From positions 389,501 through 453,500 of the forward strand of contig NZ_JAIVFP010000001.1 in NCBI RefSeq assembly GCF_022760755.1: a DNA stretch of 64,000 nucleotides, in the 5' to 3' direction. A program made the translations under genes and the position numbers. The notes beneath the pieces are model-generated. The model saw only the letters and a program-made list of their open reading frames with translations, searched no databases and was not told where the DNA came from. The stretch comes from Candidatus Rhodoblastus alkanivorans. GTDB taxonomy: Bacteria; Pseudomonadota; Alphaproteobacteria; Rhizobiales; Beijerinckiaceae. This document shows, in pieces, positions 9,253 through 19,400 of the stretch (position 1 is its first letter; each line of letters starts with the position of its first letter).

Positions 9253-10158
9253 TCAGAGCGCGATCTGCATCTGGCGCGACAATTCCTCGCGGATTTGCGC
9301 GGCCGAAACCCCGCGCGCGCGCAGGTCGCGCAAGCTTGGCGATGATTTGCTCTTGGACAATTTTCGTCCCTGGTCGTCGAGCACCAGACGATGATGATGA
9401 TATTGCGGCGTTCGCAGGCCGAGAAGCGCTTGCAACAGCCGATGCAATCCCGTCGCGGCGTCGAGATCGAGGCCGCGAACCACATCGGTAACGCCCTGGG
9501 CGTGATCGTCGAGGACGCAGGCAATGTGATAGGAGGCTGGGGCGTCGCGGCGCCCGATCAAGGCGTCGCCCCAGGCTGAAGGTTCGGCCGTGACCTTTAC
9601 GCCCGCGTCGCCTTCATGGAATTCCATGTAGGTCAGCGGCTTGCCGATCTCGATCAAAGCCTTTTCCATGTCGAGGCGAAACGACCATCGGGCTCCCGCC
9701 TCGATACGGGCGTTTCGTTCCCCAACCGACAAATCGCGGCACGCCCCCGGATAGAGAAAAACGCCGTCGGGATCCCGCGGCCAATTCGTCCTGGCGGCGC
9801 ATGCCCTCGCGATTTCGCCGCGGGAACAGAAACAGGGATAAGCAAGCCCCCTTCGCGCCAATCGATCCAATGCCGCGCGATAATCCGCCATATGTTCCGA
9901 TTGCCGGCGAGGGGCTCCGGTCCAGTTGAAGCCGAGCCAGCGAAGATCCTCGATCAAGGCGGCTTCGAACGAGCGGCGCGACCTCTCCGAATCGATGTCC
10001 TCGATGCGCAGGAGCATTTTTCCGCCGCAGGCTTGCGCCAATTTGACGTTGAAAAGGGCCGAATAGGCGTGGCCCAGATGAAGATAGCCGTTGGGCGAAG
10101 GCGCAAATCGGAAAACGGACCGGCATTCCGGGTCGGCGTCCTCGCTCCGCTCTTTCAT
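9253..10158 (-). CDS. gluQ: Glutamyl-Q tRNA(Asp) synthetase
   Basis: 301 residues, matching the anticodon-domain-less GluRS paralogue. The class I signature HLGH is at 27-30 and the KLSKS loop at 266-270. Zinc ligands are visible as Cys109, Cys111, Tyr136 and Cys140 (CxC...YPGAC). It transfers glutamate to the queuosine base of tRNA-Asp. It follows the DUF1674 gene by a few bases on the same strand and is convergent with the L,D-transpeptidase. Confidence 0.95.
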   Translation of the reverse strand: MKERSEDADPECRSVFRFAPSPNGYLHLGHAYSALFNVKLAQACGGKMLLRIEDIDSERSRRSFEAALIEDLRWLGFNWTGAPRRQSEHMADYRAALDRLARRGLAYPCFCSRGEIARACAARTNWPRDPDGVFLYPGACRDLSVGERNARIEAGARWSFRLDMEKALIEIGKPLTYMEFHEGDAGVKVTAEPSAWGDALIGRRDAPASYHIACVLDDHAQGVTDVVRGLDLDAATGLHRLLQALLGLRTPQYHHHRLVLDDQGRKLSKSKSSPSLRDLRARGVSAAQIREELSRQMQIAL

Positions 10159-10161
10159 CGA

Positions 10162-10374
10162 TCAGAAATCGCTGGCAATGCCCTTGCGCTCCCAATCGCC
10201 GTAGCGGACCGGCTCGGGGCCTTGCGGACCGTTGACCTCCTCCGGCAAGGCGACGGCCTCCGCGCGGCGACGCCGTTCTTCTGCTTCCACCAAGGCGCGT
10301 TGCGCTTCGGGCGAGAGCGTTTTCTTTCGTTCGGAGGACGCCATCCCGGCCGGGCGATTTTCCTGTTCAGCCAT
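10162..10374 (-). CDS. DUF1674 succinate dehydrogenase assembly factor 4 homologue
   Basis: 70 residues from the ATG at 10374, which has GGGGAG upstream; a longer reading from 10404 lacks such a site. The C-terminus GPEPVRYGDWERKGIASDF is the hallmark of DUF1674/SDHAF4. In eukaryotes the family binds flavinylated SdhA and protects it during complex II assembly; a similar bacterial role is inferred. It probably shares a transcript with gluQ, which starts three bases after its stop. Confidence 0.9.
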   Translation of the reverse strand: MAEQENRPAGMASSERKKTLSPEAQRALVEAEERRRRAEAVALPEEVNGPQGPEPVRYGDWERKGIASDF

Positions 10375-10498
10375 CGCTCGCTCCCCATGCGCGCCAACCT
10401 GCATTTCTAAGGGCGCGCCATTATGGTAAAAATTGTTTCAGGCCGATTCTTTTAGTTTAAACCCGCCTTCTTGCAACTCCGATCCGGTGACGGGGCGA

Positions 10499-11905
10499 AT
10501 GAACAATAATTTCGACAGAGCCTTCGGCCGCTCCGGGAAGCAGAAGTCGTCTGCAAAACGTCATCCGGATCAAACGCAGGCGGAAGCGCTGGCCCATCCC
10601 GGCCTCGCCGCGCGGGTCGCGGCCGCCGCGATCATCAGCGATATCATTCACGGCGGGCACACGCTCGACGAAAAATTCTCGCCTGACGCCGCGCCGAGCC
10701 GGCTTGGCGGTCTCAGCAGCCGCGACCGCGACCTCGCGCGCTCCATTGTGACCGTCGCCTTGCGCAGGCTCGGCACGATCCGGCTCGCACTGAGCCAACT
10801 GGTGGAGAAAGGCCTGCCGCGAAATTGCGGAACGCTGGAATGGATTCTGATCGCGGGCGGAGCCCAGCTTCTCTTTCTCGACACGCCGGACCACGCCGCG
10901 GTCGATCTCGCCGTCCGCGCCGCCCGACTCGATTCGAAAAGCGCCCCTTTCGCCAATCTCGTCAATGGCGTCCTGCGCAATCTGATCCGGCGGCGCGACG
11001 AGTTCTTGAGCCAGTCCGACCCGCTGGATGACGACACGCCGCATTGGATGGCCGCGCGATGGCGGCGCATTTACGGCGAAGACCGCGCCCATTCCATCGC
11101 CGCCGCCTTTCGCGACGAGCCGACGCTCGACTTGACCGTAAAGGCTGACGCCGCGAGCTGGGCCGAAAGATTGGGCGGGCGCCTGTTGCCGACGGGCTCG
11201 ATCCGCCTCGAAACGCATGCGCCGATCCCTGAATTGCCTGGCTACGGCGAGGGCGCCTGGTGGGTCCAGGACGCGGCGGCGGCGCTGCCCGCGCGCATTC
11301 TCGCGGTCAAGCCGGGACAGCGCGTGCTCGACCTATGCGCCGCGCCGGGCGGCAAGACCGCGCAATTGGCGGCCGCCGGCGCGCGCGTCACCGCGCTTGA
11401 CCGCTCCGCCGAACGGCTCAAGACTTTGTCCGCCAATCTCGCCCGTCTCCAACTCGAAGCCTCCATCGCGGTTGGCGACGCCGCCTCCTACAAAGCCGAA
11501 CCCTTCGACGCCATTCTCCTTGATGCGCCCTGTTCGGCGACCGGCACGATCAGGCGGAGCCCCGATGTGCTGTGGACCAAAAAGCCCGGCGACATCGCGG
11601 CCCTTACCGCCATCCAGACCAAAATCCTCGATCGTGCTTTCACCCTGCTCAAGCCCGGCGCGGCCCTGGTCTATTGCGTTTGCTCGCTCGAACCGGAAGA
11701 AGGCGAAGCGCAAATCGCAGCGCTGCTCCGGCGCAATCCCGACGCCGCGCGCGACCCCATCGATCCCTCATGCTTCGGCCTCCCGCCGGAGGCCGCAAAC
11801 GCCGACGGCGAACTGCGCCTGCTTCCCTATTTTTTCTTTCACGACCAGTCCCGACAGAGGGGCCTCGACGGATTCTTCATCGCACGTCTGAAACGCCTCG
11901 ATTAG
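10499..11905 (+). CDS. rsmB: 16S rRNA (cytosine-5) methyltransferase, RsmB-like
   Basis: 468 residues. An N-terminal NusB-like helical domain (about 35-170) is followed by a Rossmann methyltransferase with the SAM loop VLDLCAAPGGKTAQL near 275-290. The two family cysteines are Cys345 in DAPCSATG and the YCVCS pair at 393 and 395. It methylates a cytosine of 16S rRNA using SAM. The ATG at 10499 is used; a TTG 66 bases earlier is less likely. rsmB followed by a heparinase-like gene and purH is a common order in Hyphomicrobiales. Confidence 0.92.
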   Translation: MNNNFDRAFGRSGKQKSSAKRHPDQTQAEALAHPGLAARVAAAAIISDIIHGGHTLDEKFSPDAAPSRLGGLSSRDRDLARSIVTVALRRLGTIRLALSQLVEKGLPRNCGTLEWILIAGGAQLLFLDTPDHAAVDLAVRAARLDSKSAPFANLVNGVLRNLIRRRDEFLSQSDPLDDDTPHWMAARWRRIYGEDRAHSIAAAFRDEPTLDLTVKADAASWAERLGGRLLPTGSIRLETHAPIPELPGYGEGAWWVQDAAAALPARILAVKPGQRVLDLCAAPGGKTAQLAAAGARVTALDRSAERLKTLSANLARLQLEASIAVGDAASYKAEPFDAILLDAPCSATGTIRRSPDVLWTKKPGDIAALTAIQTKILDRAFTLLKPGAALVYCVCSLEPEEGEAQIAALLRRNPDAARDPIDPSCFGLPPEAANADGELRLLPYFFFHDQSRQRGLDGFFIARLKRLD

Positions 11906-11912
11906 CCAATCG

Positions 11913-11920
11913 TTAACCAT
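11913..11920 (+). promoter_or_regulatory. Exact TTAACCAT, CtrA half-site-like octamer
   Basis: The octamer TTAACCAT, described as a CtrA-associated 8-mer in Caulobacter, lies in the 47-bp gap between rsmB and the heparinase-like gene, 33 bases before the latter's start. Binding is inferred from the match only. Confidence 0.3.
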
Positions 11921-11952
11921 GTTCGGCCAAGGTCGGACGCGGGGTTGCGGCG

Positions 11953-13722
11953 ATGCCGCAGCGACCCTTGCGCCCCTGCCCTTGGGAGTGTGCACAGCCC
12001 TTGACGAGATCGCGCGCTTTGCCCTTCGCCGAACGTCTGCGACTCCTCGGTCTGCTCGCCGCCCGCGCCGCCGAAAAATTGCGCGCCGCGCTCAAATGGC
12101 CTGTCTTCGTCTTCAACGAATGGCGTTTCCGTCAGCCGGAGAGCCTGCTGATCGCGCCGCAGGACATTCGAACCGGCGATCCCACCATAGCCGAAGACAT
12201 TTATGGCGGTTATTTCGCCTTCGGCGGCAAGATCGTCAATGCGCATGGCCGATCGCCCTTCAATTTGCCGCCGCCTTCCTCGGAATGGGCGAAGGCCCTG
12301 CATGGTTTTGGCTGGCTTCGACACATGCGCGCGGCCGAATCCGCTCTGGCCCGCGCCAATGCGCGTTCGCTGGTGAAGGAATTCATATCCCGGATGGCGA
12401 CGCCCCGCCGGGGCCCGGCCTGGGACGTCGACGTCGTCGCGCGGCGGACGTCGTCCTGGCTCAGCCAGTCCCCCATGCTGCTCGAGGGAGTCGATCATGA
12501 ATTTTATCGCCGCTTTCTTCGCGTCCTGACCAAGGGCTATTGGCTGTTGCAGCGCCGCATCGACTCGGCGTGGCCCGGCGAGGCGCGCCTGAATGCGGCC
12601 ATCGCCATGACAACCTACGCTCTATGCGCGCAAGGCGGAGCGTCGCTGCTCAAAAAGACGATCAAGACCCTCAACGATCAGCTGAGCCGGCAGATTCTGC
12701 CGGACGGCGGCGCCACAGACAGAAATCCCCAGACCCTGGTTGACCTGCTTTTCGATCTTCTGCCTTTGCGGCAGGCCTTCGCCGCGCGCGGGCAGGCGCC
12801 GCCGCCGGAACTGCTCCGGGCGATCGACCGCATGATCCCCGCACTACGCATGTTTCGTCACGGCGACGGCTCGCTCGCCCTGTTCAATGGCATGGGCGTC
12901 ACCGCGCCCGACCGGGTCGCGATCGGCTTGTCTTACGAAGAAACGCGGGGGCAGCCGATCTTCAATGCGCGCTGCTCCGGCTACCAGAGGCTCGAAGGCG
13001 GCGAGGCCCTCATCCTGATCGACGCCGGGCCGCCGCCGCCGCCGCTCTATTCCCGCTCCGCCCACGCCGGCTGTCTTTCCTTCGAATTTTCGCTTGGGAC
13101 CGAGCGCATCGTCGTCAATTGTGGCAATCCGGGGCCGCGACGCAAGGATTTGCGGACGAGCGCGCGCACCACCGCCGCCCATTCGACGCTCTCGCTCGAC
13201 GACGCCTCCTCCTGCTTGTTCGGTTTCCAGACCCGCGCGCCGGGCTGGCTCAGCGACAAGCTTCTCTCCGGCCCGCGAAACGTTCCCGTCGCCCGCGAAG
13301 ATGATGCGCAAGGCTCGCAAGTGCTGGCGTCTCACGACGGCTATTTGCGCAGCTACGGGCTGTTCCATGAACGACGATGGCGCCTCGAAGCCGACGGCGC
13401 ACGGCTAACGGGACGCGATCGCCTGATCCGCGCAAACGAGGATTCGATCGCAAATGTCGATTATGTGATCCGCTTTCATATCCATCCATCGGTCACGCTC
13501 ACGCTCGTTTCGGACGGCGCCGCCATCCTTCTCGAAACGCCGAGCGGCGCAAATCTGGTCTTTGACGCCGGAGGGCTTCCGCTGGCTATCGAGGAAAGCA
13601 TTTTTTTCGCCGCGCCCGAAGGACCGCGCGCCTGCGAACAGATCGTCATCTATGGCGCATCCGCCGACATTGATGAGATCGATTGGTCCTTCTCGCTGCA
13701 GGCCGCCGCCGTTCCGGCTTGA
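11953..13722 (+). CDS. Heparinase II/III-like protein
   Basis: 589 residues. An alpha-helical toroid-like N-terminal half (FLRVLTKGYWLLQRRIDSA, ILPDGGATDRNPQT) is followed by a C-terminal heparinase II/III beta domain with SAHAGCLSFEFSLG and RTTAAHSTLSLDD. The family includes polysaccharide lyases, but the alphaproteobacterial homologues between rsmB and purH have no proven substrate. No clear signal peptide is seen from this start, which is one uncertainty about location. A GTG at 11989 is an alternative start. Confidence 0.87.
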   Translation: MPQRPLRPCPWECAQPLTRSRALPFAERLRLLGLLAARAAEKLRAALKWPVFVFNEWRFRQPESLLIAPQDIRTGDPTIAEDIYGGYFAFGGKIVNAHGRSPFNLPPPSSEWAKALHGFGWLRHMRAAESALARANARSLVKEFISRMATPRRGPAWDVDVVARRTSSWLSQSPMLLEGVDHEFYRRFLRVLTKGYWLLQRRIDSAWPGEARLNAAIAMTTYALCAQGGASLLKKTIKTLNDQLSRQILPDGGATDRNPQTLVDLLFDLLPLRQAFAARGQAPPPELLRAIDRMIPALRMFRHGDGSLALFNGMGVTAPDRVAIGLSYEETRGQPIFNARCSGYQRLEGGEALILIDAGPPPPPLYSRSAHAGCLSFEFSLGTERIVVNCGNPGPRRKDLRTSARTTAAHSTLSLDDASSCLFGFQTRAPGWLSDKLLSGPRNVPVAREDDAQGSQVLASHDGYLRSYGLFHERRWRLEADGARLTGRDRLIRANEDSIANVDYVIRFHIHPSVTLTLVSDGAAILLETPSGANLVFDAGGLPLAIEESIFFAAPEGPRACEQIVIYGASADIDEIDWSFSLQAAAVPA

Positions 13723-13920
13723 CGGTTTTCGACCATTTGCCTGTTTTCATGTCGCCCCGCGCATTTTCGTCGACGTAGAAACATGCTAATCCGCGCGGCG
13801 ACGAGGCTCCAACCGGCGCCTGTCCCGCTTCGAACGAATGTGACGCCCCAGCCCGACATCGAAAAATCGGCCGTTCGGCTTTGCCGCCGGGACCACGCCA
13901 ATCCGCAAACGAGTATGCTC

Positions 13921-15510
13921 ATGTCCGATATCCGCGCCATCAAACGTGCGCTGCTTTCCGTTTCCGACAAGACCGGCCTCATCGATTTCGCGCGCGCGCT
14001 CGAGCAACGCGGCGTCACCCTCATTTCGACCGGCGGCACACGCAAGGCCATCGCCGACGCCGGCGTCGGCGTCACGGACGTCTCGGACGTCACCGGCTTT
14101 CCCGAAATGATGGACGGCCGGGTCAAGACCCTGCACCCGAAAGTGCATGGCGGCCTGCTCGCGATCCGGGAAAATCCCGAACACGAGGCTGCGATGCTCG
14201 CCCATGGCATCGAGCCGATCGATCTGCTTGTCGTCAATCTTTACCCCTTCGAGGCGACCGTCGCCCGGCAGGCCGGCTGGGAGGAAACGATCGAGAATAT
14301 CGACATCGGCGGACCGGCGATGATCCGCGCCGCCGCCAAAAATCACGAGGACGTCGCAGTTGTGGTCGATGTCGCCGATTACCAGGAGATTCTCGACGCC
14401 ATGGACGCGTCCGGCGGCGGCGCCCCGCTCTCGCTGCGCAAAAAACTGGCGCAAAAGGCCTATGCCCGCACCGCCGCCTATGACGCCGCGATTTCCAACT
14501 GGCTCGCGAAGGAAATCGGGGTCGAGACGCCGGAATATCGGGCTGTCGGCGGCAGACTGTCCGAGCCGATGCGCTACGGTGAAAATCCGCACCAGCATGC
14601 GGGCTTCTATTCAACCGGCGAGAAGCGCATCGGCGTAGCCACGGCGCGCCAGGCGCAGGGGAAGCAACTCTCCTACAACAATGTCAACGACACCGACGCC
14701 GCTTTCGAACTGGTCGCCGAATTCGACCCAAACCGGACCGCGGCCGTCGCGATCATCAAGCACGCCAACCCTTGCGGCGTCGCGGAAGGCGGAAGTTTGA
14801 AGGAAGCCTATCTCCGGGCCCAGGCCTGCGATCCCATTTCCGCTTTCGGCGGCATCGTCGCCTTGAACCGCAGACTCGACGCCGAGGCGGCCGCCGAAAT
14901 CGTCAAGATTTTCACGGAAGTCATCATCGCGCCCGACGCCGACGAAGCAGCGATCGCTTTGGTCGCGTCGAAGAAGAACCTGCGACTGCTGCTGACCGGC
15001 GGACTTCCCGACCCGCGCGCAGCGGGTCTCGCCGTGCGTTCCGTCGCCGGCGGTCTGTTGTTCCAATCGCGCGACAATGCCGTGGTTGACGACATGCCGC
15101 TCAAGATCGTCACCCGGCGCGCGCCGACAGAGCAGGAACTTGCGGACCTCAAATTCGCCTTTCGTGTCGCCAAACATGTGAAATCCAACGCCATCGTCTA
15201 TGCCAAAGGGGGCGCGACGGTCGGCATCGGGGCCGGACAGATGAGCCGGGTCGATTCCTCGCGCATTGCCGCCTGGAAGGCGGCAGAGGCCGCCAAGGGG
15301 GCTGGCGCGGCCGAGAGCTGGGCTAAAGGTTCGGTCGTCGCCTCCGACGCCTTCTTTCCCTTCGCCGACGGTCTGCTGGCGGCCGCCGATGCCGGCGCGA
15401 CTGCAGTGATCCAGCCCGGCGGGTCCGTGCGCGACGACGAGGTGATCAAGGCCGCCGACGAAGCCGGCCTCGCGATGGTGATGACGGGCTTCCGTCACTT
15501 CCGGCATTGA
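13921..15510 (+). CDS. purH: Bifunctional AICAR transformylase / IMP cyclohydrolase
   Basis: 529 residues from the ATG at 13921, the family's normal length; longer in-frame readings add non-conserved sequence. The N-terminal IMP cyclohydrolase (MGS fold; [36 protein letters not shown]) is followed by AICAR transformylase with the catalytic KHANPCG motif (Lys280-His281). It performs the last two steps of de novo IMP synthesis in the cytosol. The 198 bp upstream hold no feature I recognise. Confidence 0.98.
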   Translation: MSDIRAIKRALLSVSDKTGLIDFARALEQRGVTLISTGGTRKAIADAGVGVTDVSDVTGFPEMMDGRVKTLHPKVHGGLLAIRENPEHEAAMLAHGIEPIDLLVVNLYPFEATVARQAGWEETIENIDIGGPAMIRAAAKNHEDVAVVVDVADYQEILDAMDASGGGAPLSLRKKLAQKAYARTAAYDAAISNWLAKEIGVETPEYRAVGGRLSEPMRYGENPHQHAGFYSTGEKRIGVATARQAQGKQLSYNNVNDTDAAFELVAEFDPNRTAAVAIIKHANPCGVAEGGSLKEAYLRAQACDPISAFGGIVALNRRLDAEAAAEIVKIFTEVIIAPDADEAAIALVASKKNLRLLLTGGLPDPRAAGLAVRSVAGGLLFQSRDNAVVDDMPLKIVTRRAPTEQELADLKFAFRVAKHVKSNAIVYAKGGATVGIGAGQMSRVDSSRIAAWKAAEAAKGAGAAESWAKGSVVASDAFFPFADGLLAAADAGATAVIQPGGSVRDDEVIKAADEAGLAMVMTGFRHFRH

Positions 15511-15552
15511 CGCTTGAGCCTTGACGCGGCGTCGGCGCGCCCGCCGCCGCCG

Positions 15553-16578
15553 TCAGGCGCGCTGCGGCGCTTCAGCCTCTCGCAAATAAAGGCTTTGTTC
15601 CGCAAGAAGCGAAAGCTCGACCTCCGGCCGGGCGCCGAAATGCTGGATGATTTCGCTCGCCGAAAGGGCTCCGAGCCGGGCGCAATAGTCCAAAGGCCGC
15701 CCACGGGTATAGGCCGCGAGAAAGCCCGCGGCGAATAGGTCGCCGGCGCCGGTCGTGTCGACGAGACTGTCGATCGGGGCTGCGGAAACTTCCCAGGTCC
15801 TCTCGCCCTGCACAATGATTGCGCCTTTTTCGGAGCGCGTGACCGCGGCGAGAATCTTTTCCTGGCGCAGCGCCGCGACCGCGGTTGCAAAATCCGAGGT
15901 CTGGTAGAGCGCGTGGAGTTCCGACTCGTTGGCGAACAGAATGTCGATCACGCCATCGCGCATCAGTCCCAGGAATTCCTGCTGGTGGCGATCGACGCAA
16001 AAGACGTCGGACAAAGTGAGCGCCACTTCGCGCCCCGCCCCGTGGGCAATGCGCGATGCGTCGATAAAGGCCTGTTTCGCGGCCGGCGGATCCCAGAGAT
16101 AGCCTTCGAGATATAAAATCCGCGCGGACGCGACCTCGACCGGGTCCAGATCGGCGCTGGTCAGATTCTGGCAGGCGCCGAGAAAAGTGTTCATCGTCCT
16201 TTGGCCGTCCGGCGTGACGAGGACGAGGCAGCGCGCCGTCGAAGGCCCATCGGCCGCAGGCGCGGTTGCGAAATGCACTCCGGTCGCGCGAATGTCATGG
16301 GCGAAGGCGTGGCCCGCTTCGTCGGCGGCGACCTTGCCGACGAAGGCGCCCTTGCCGCCGAGGCTCGCCAGCCCCGCAATGGTATTCGCCGCCGATCCGC
16401 CAGACATAATCGTGGTTGCGCCCATCGCGTCGTAAAGCCATTGGGCCCTCGCTTCGTCGACAAGCTGCATCGAGCCCTTGTGGAGGCCAGCCTTGACGAG
16501 AAACTCGTCATGCACCGGCGCGATCACATCCACGATCGCATTGCCAAGGCCAAGGACGTCAAATTGATGCGTGGACAT
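15553..16578 (-). CDS. PfkB-family sugar/nucleoside kinase, adenosine kinase-like
   Basis: 341 residues of the ribokinase fold. MSGGSAANTIAGLASLGG is the first PfkB signature region and DTTGAGDLFAAGFL at 274-287 the second, with catalytic base Asp280. The N-terminus LGLGNAIVDVIAPV and overall length match alphaproteobacterial proteins labelled adenosine kinase. It would phosphorylate adenosine or another sugar moiety using ATP; the substrate is not proved. It is convergent with purH 42 bases away, with no clear terminator between. Confidence 0.88.
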   Translation of the reverse strand: MSTHQFDVLGLGNAIVDVIAPVHDEFLVKAGLHKGSMQLVDEARAQWLYDAMGATTIMSGGSAANTIAGLASLGGKGAFVGKVAADEAGHAFAHDIRATGVHFATAPAADGPSTARCLVLVTPDGQRTMNTFLGACQNLTSADLDPVEVASARILYLEGYLWDPPAAKQAFIDASRIAHGAGREVALTLSDVFCVDRHQQEFLGLMRDGVIDILFANESELHALYQTSDFATAVAALRQEKILAAVTRSEKGAIIVQGERTWEVSAAPIDSLVDTTGAGDLFAAGFLAAYTRGRPLDYCARLGALSASEIIQHFGARPEVELSLLAEQSLYLREAEAPQRA

Positions 16579-16641
16579 GGGGTCCCTTTCCAGATGCGCC
16601 TTGGGTCTTGCCCGCCCATCGGAGAGCGGTCAAGTTCTTTA

Positions 16642-17232
16642 TCAGCTTGGAACCCGCCGCCGCAGCCGCACATAGAGCGCCCCGGCGCCGCCATGCGGCC
16701 GCGCCGCCTCTTCCACTGAAAGAACAATGGCGCGCATTTCGGGCGCCCGAAGCCAGTGCGGCGCATTGCGGCGTAAAACGCCACGCTCCGTCACGCCGGC
16801 CCCTTCGGCCGCAGACGACCCCTTGCCAGTGATGACGAGAATCAGCTTCGCTCCGTTCTCGGCGGAGCGCCAAAGGAAATTATTGAGCGCGCGATGCGCC
16901 TGCGCCTGGGTCATGCCATGTAGGTCGAGGACGTCATCAACCTGCGTCTTGCCCGATCCCAAGCGCCGTTTCAGGCGCTTTTCCAATGGCGCGAGCGGCG
17001 GCAAGGCGCTTGATCTTTTGGCCGTCTCGGCGGGCGGCGGCCCGGGAGGAAGCAAAACCGGCGCGGACGCTTTTCCGGGCGCCGAGGGGGCAAGCGCCGG
17101 GACGTCAGGAGCCGGGACACGCTTGGCGTCGTGCGGCTTCACGTCCGCCGTGGCATGCCGCCAGAGGGCCAACTCCTCGCGCGTGAGGAGCCGGGCGCGC
17201 GCTGCGCGTTTGGTCTCGCCGCCGCCTTTCAT
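16642..17232 (-). CDS. Smr/MutS2-type domain protein
   Basis: 196 residues. A basic start and a Pro/Ala-rich linker (about 35-75) precede the C-terminal Smr domain, marked by DVLDLHGMTQAQAH and VITGKGSS, with GVLRRNAPHWL after. Smr domains are nicking endonuclease or RNA-cleaving modules; the cellular role of stand-alone versions is unsettled. The ATG at 17232 has GGGGAG seven bases upstream; longer readings run into mltA. It is the last gene of tim44-mltA-smr, an arrangement conserved near alphaproteobacterial origins. Confidence 0.9.
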   Translation of the reverse strand: MKGGGETKRAARARLLTREELALWRHATADVKPHDAKRVPAPDVPALAPSAPGKASAPVLLPPGPPPAETAKRSSALPPLAPLEKRLKRRLGSGKTQVDDVLDLHGMTQAQAHRALNNFLWRSAENGAKLILVITGKGSSAAEGAGVTERGVLRRNAPHWLRAPEMRAIVLSVEEAARPHGGAGALYVRLRRRVPS

Positions 17233-17243
17233 TCCACGCTCCC

Positions 17244-18464
17244 CTAGGGCTCGATCCGATCCCGGTTCGGGATCGGCAGGAGAATGAAGAATTGACCGTG
17301 ATGCCGAATTTCGGCGGCGCGCGCGCCCACGAGGTCGCCGAGTCCAAAATAGATATCCGCCCTCGCCGGCCCGACGATCGCCGAGCCCGTATCCTGCGCA
17401 ACCACCACGCGGCGGAACGGCTCCGGCGCCGCACTTCGCCAAGGCATTGCGGAATCGATGAAAAAAGGCAGACCGTAAGGCCAGACGTGCTTATCGACGG
17501 CAATCGAGCGCAAGGGCGTCAAGGCCGATCCGCTGCCGCCGCGCGGCTGGGACTCCGGCCCTTTTTCGATGCGGGCGTTGAAAAACACGAAAGACCGGTT
17601 GAGCCGGAGCAGATCGTCGCCCGGCTGACCCCGGCCGACGCCATGCGCCCTGATCCATGCCGTAAGCCTGGTCATGGTCATTTCCGACGGCGTGGTGATT
17701 CCGCGCTGAACGAGAACGCGCGCCAGCGCCGTATAGGGTTGGCCGTTCCGACCCGCAAAAGTCAGCAGAAGCACGCGGCCATCCGTCAGGCGCACCCGGG
17801 CAGAACCCTGGACCTGAGCCAGGAAGAGATCGACATTGTCCCTCAGATAGACGAGCTTGCGGACGACCCGCGCCTGTTCCAACGCGCCATCCTCGATGGC
17901 GGCGCGATCGGGAAAAGGCGCCAAAGCGCCGTTGAGCTCCCGTCGAGCCGCCGTCAGACCCGCCAATGCGCCCGTGCGTTTCCCAGGCGGCAAAACGACC
18001 AGATCGGGCGGCACGCCGTAAACCGGCGTCGGAAAGGCTGCGCTTGGCGCAAGTGAGCCGGCGATTTCCGGCTGATAATAGCCCGTGAAAAAAGCGTCGC
18101 CGGATGCATTGGCGACGATACGAAAGGGTTGGAAGCGGCGTTGGAAAAAAGCCAGCGCGTTCGTCCGGCCCTCGCCGTTACGGACCGCCCCGCAGACTTC
18201 GGCCTGGGCTTTTCGGTCGAACTTTTCGACATGAACCGATGCGCGGAGCGGTCTGTCGCAAGTCTTTGCAAAGATTTTCAGCGCCTCTGCGAGCCGATCC
18301 TGGGCAAAGCCGGGAAGATCGGCAAAGGATGCCGGTTGAAGCCGATAGGCCGGCGTCTCGCATCGGAGCGCGCCGGGCGCGAGCGCCCCGCCAAGGAAAC
18401 AGGCGAGGGCAAGGGCGTGGCGGCGCACGCAAACAAAGAAATTCTGCGGCCGCGTCCCGCTCAT
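17244..18464 (-). CDS. mltA: Membrane-bound lytic murein transglycosylase A
   Basis: 406 residues with an N-terminal signal segment (about 16-36). The MltA domain contains FFTGYYQPEIAG, and the C-terminal 3D domain carries VVAQDTGSAIVGPARAD with the catalytic aspartate region. It cleaves peptidoglycan glycosidic bonds, forming 1,6-anhydromuramoyl products. No lipobox cysteine is evident, so membrane attachment may differ from E. coli MltA. Its ATG overlaps the tim44 stop (ATGA), indicating coupling. Confidence 0.94.
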   Translation of the reverse strand: MSGTRPQNFFVCVRRHALALACFLGGALAPGALRCETPAYRLQPASFADLPGFAQDRLAEALKIFAKTCDRPLRASVHVEKFDRKAQAEVCGAVRNGEGRTNALAFFQRRFQPFRIVANASGDAFFTGYYQPEIAGSLAPSAAFPTPVYGVPPDLVVLPPGKRTGALAGLTAARRELNGALAPFPDRAAIEDGALEQARVVRKLVYLRDNVDLFLAQVQGSARVRLTDGRVLLLTFAGRNGQPYTALARVLVQRGITTPSEMTMTRLTAWIRAHGVGRGQPGDDLLRLNRSFVFFNARIEKGPESQPRGGSGSALTPLRSIAVDKHVWPYGLPFFIDSAMPWRSAAPEPFRRVVVAQDTGSAIVGPARADIYFGLGDLVGARAAEIRHHGQFFILLPIPNRDRIEP

Positions 18465-19108
18465 TGGACAGGAGCGGTCGCCACCAGCAGCCAGTTGGGA
18501 CCGCTGGCGTCGTGTCGCCGGGCGAATGTCCAGACATCGACAATGTCGGAAGGCTTGTTCGGATCACCCTCGACAATCTCGCCGGCCTTGTCGCGCGTCG
18601 CCGTGATGAACTGAGCGTCAAAGCTGACCGCAATCCTGACTCCGACCGGGTCTGCGGCCGCGCTCACGATCTTGACCTCGTTGAAGGCGACGAAATTTGT
18701 CTCGAGCGTCTCGCCGCGTTCGGCTCGCTCCGTCAGAGCGCTCTTGAAGCTGCCATAGACTTCGTCGCTCGCCAGCGAGCGCAAAGTGGCGTCGTCGCCC
18801 GCGGAGAAGGCTTGCACCACCATTTTATAGGCCTCGCGGGCGCCATCCAGGAAGGCGCGAGCGTCAAAATCCGGCTGCGCCTTGGCGACCGCGTCAAGCC
18901 CCTGCCAAACGGGGCTTCCCCTTTCGGCGAAATCCTGCCAGCGCGCGTCCTCGACGATGCGGGCCTGCGGCGCGGCGGCGGAAGGCGAAACGGGGGAAAA
19001 GTCGCTTCTTTGTTCGTAGCCCGTACGCTCGCCCAGGACGGAACGCAGTTTCCATAGGACGAAAAGCGCCAACAGGGCGAAAATGATAATGGCCGGATCC
19101 AGTTGCAT
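18461..19108 (-). CDS. Tim44/TimA-like membrane-associated protein
   Basis: 215 residues from the ATG at 19108. One N-terminal helix (about 5-22, IIIFALLALFVLWKL) is followed by a Tim44-like domain (about 85-212; FLDGAREAYKMVVQAFSAGD, ADPVGVRIAVSFDAQFI). It resembles the bacterial relative of the mitochondrial import motor subunit Tim44; the bacterial function is not established. It heads the leftward tim44-mltA-smr operon and diverges from secB. Confidence 0.92.
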   Translation of the reverse strand: MQLDPAIIIFALLALFVLWKLRSVLGERTGYEQRSDFSPVSPSAAAPQARIVEDARWQDFAERGSPVWQGLDAVAKAQPDFDARAFLDGAREAYKMVVQAFSAGDDATLRSLASDEVYGSFKSALTERAERGETLETNFVAFNEVKIVSAAADPVGVRIAVSFDAQFITATRDKAGEIVEGDPNKPSDIVDVWTFARRHDASGPNWLLVATAPVQ

Positions 19109-19400
19109 CAATGGCCTCGCTTCAGCGGGAGAGCGATCCCGGGCTCGCGTCCAACAAAATCAGTCCGTCGCCGATGGGTAGCATCGCCGCCAGAGCCCGG
19201 CAAGGCGAAGCTTGGCGCGGCGTTTTCTCCAGATCATCCCGGAGCTTGTTTTCACCAGAGGTTTCATGCTACCGCCGACGCGTCTTGTCGAACGGTTTCG
19301 AAGGCGCCAAAGCCCCGATGCGAAAGCCTTCGTGCGCGACAAGACACAACGAGAAATGGCGGTCCTGCTCCGTCATTCCAAGCTTTCGCGGGAGTTTTTC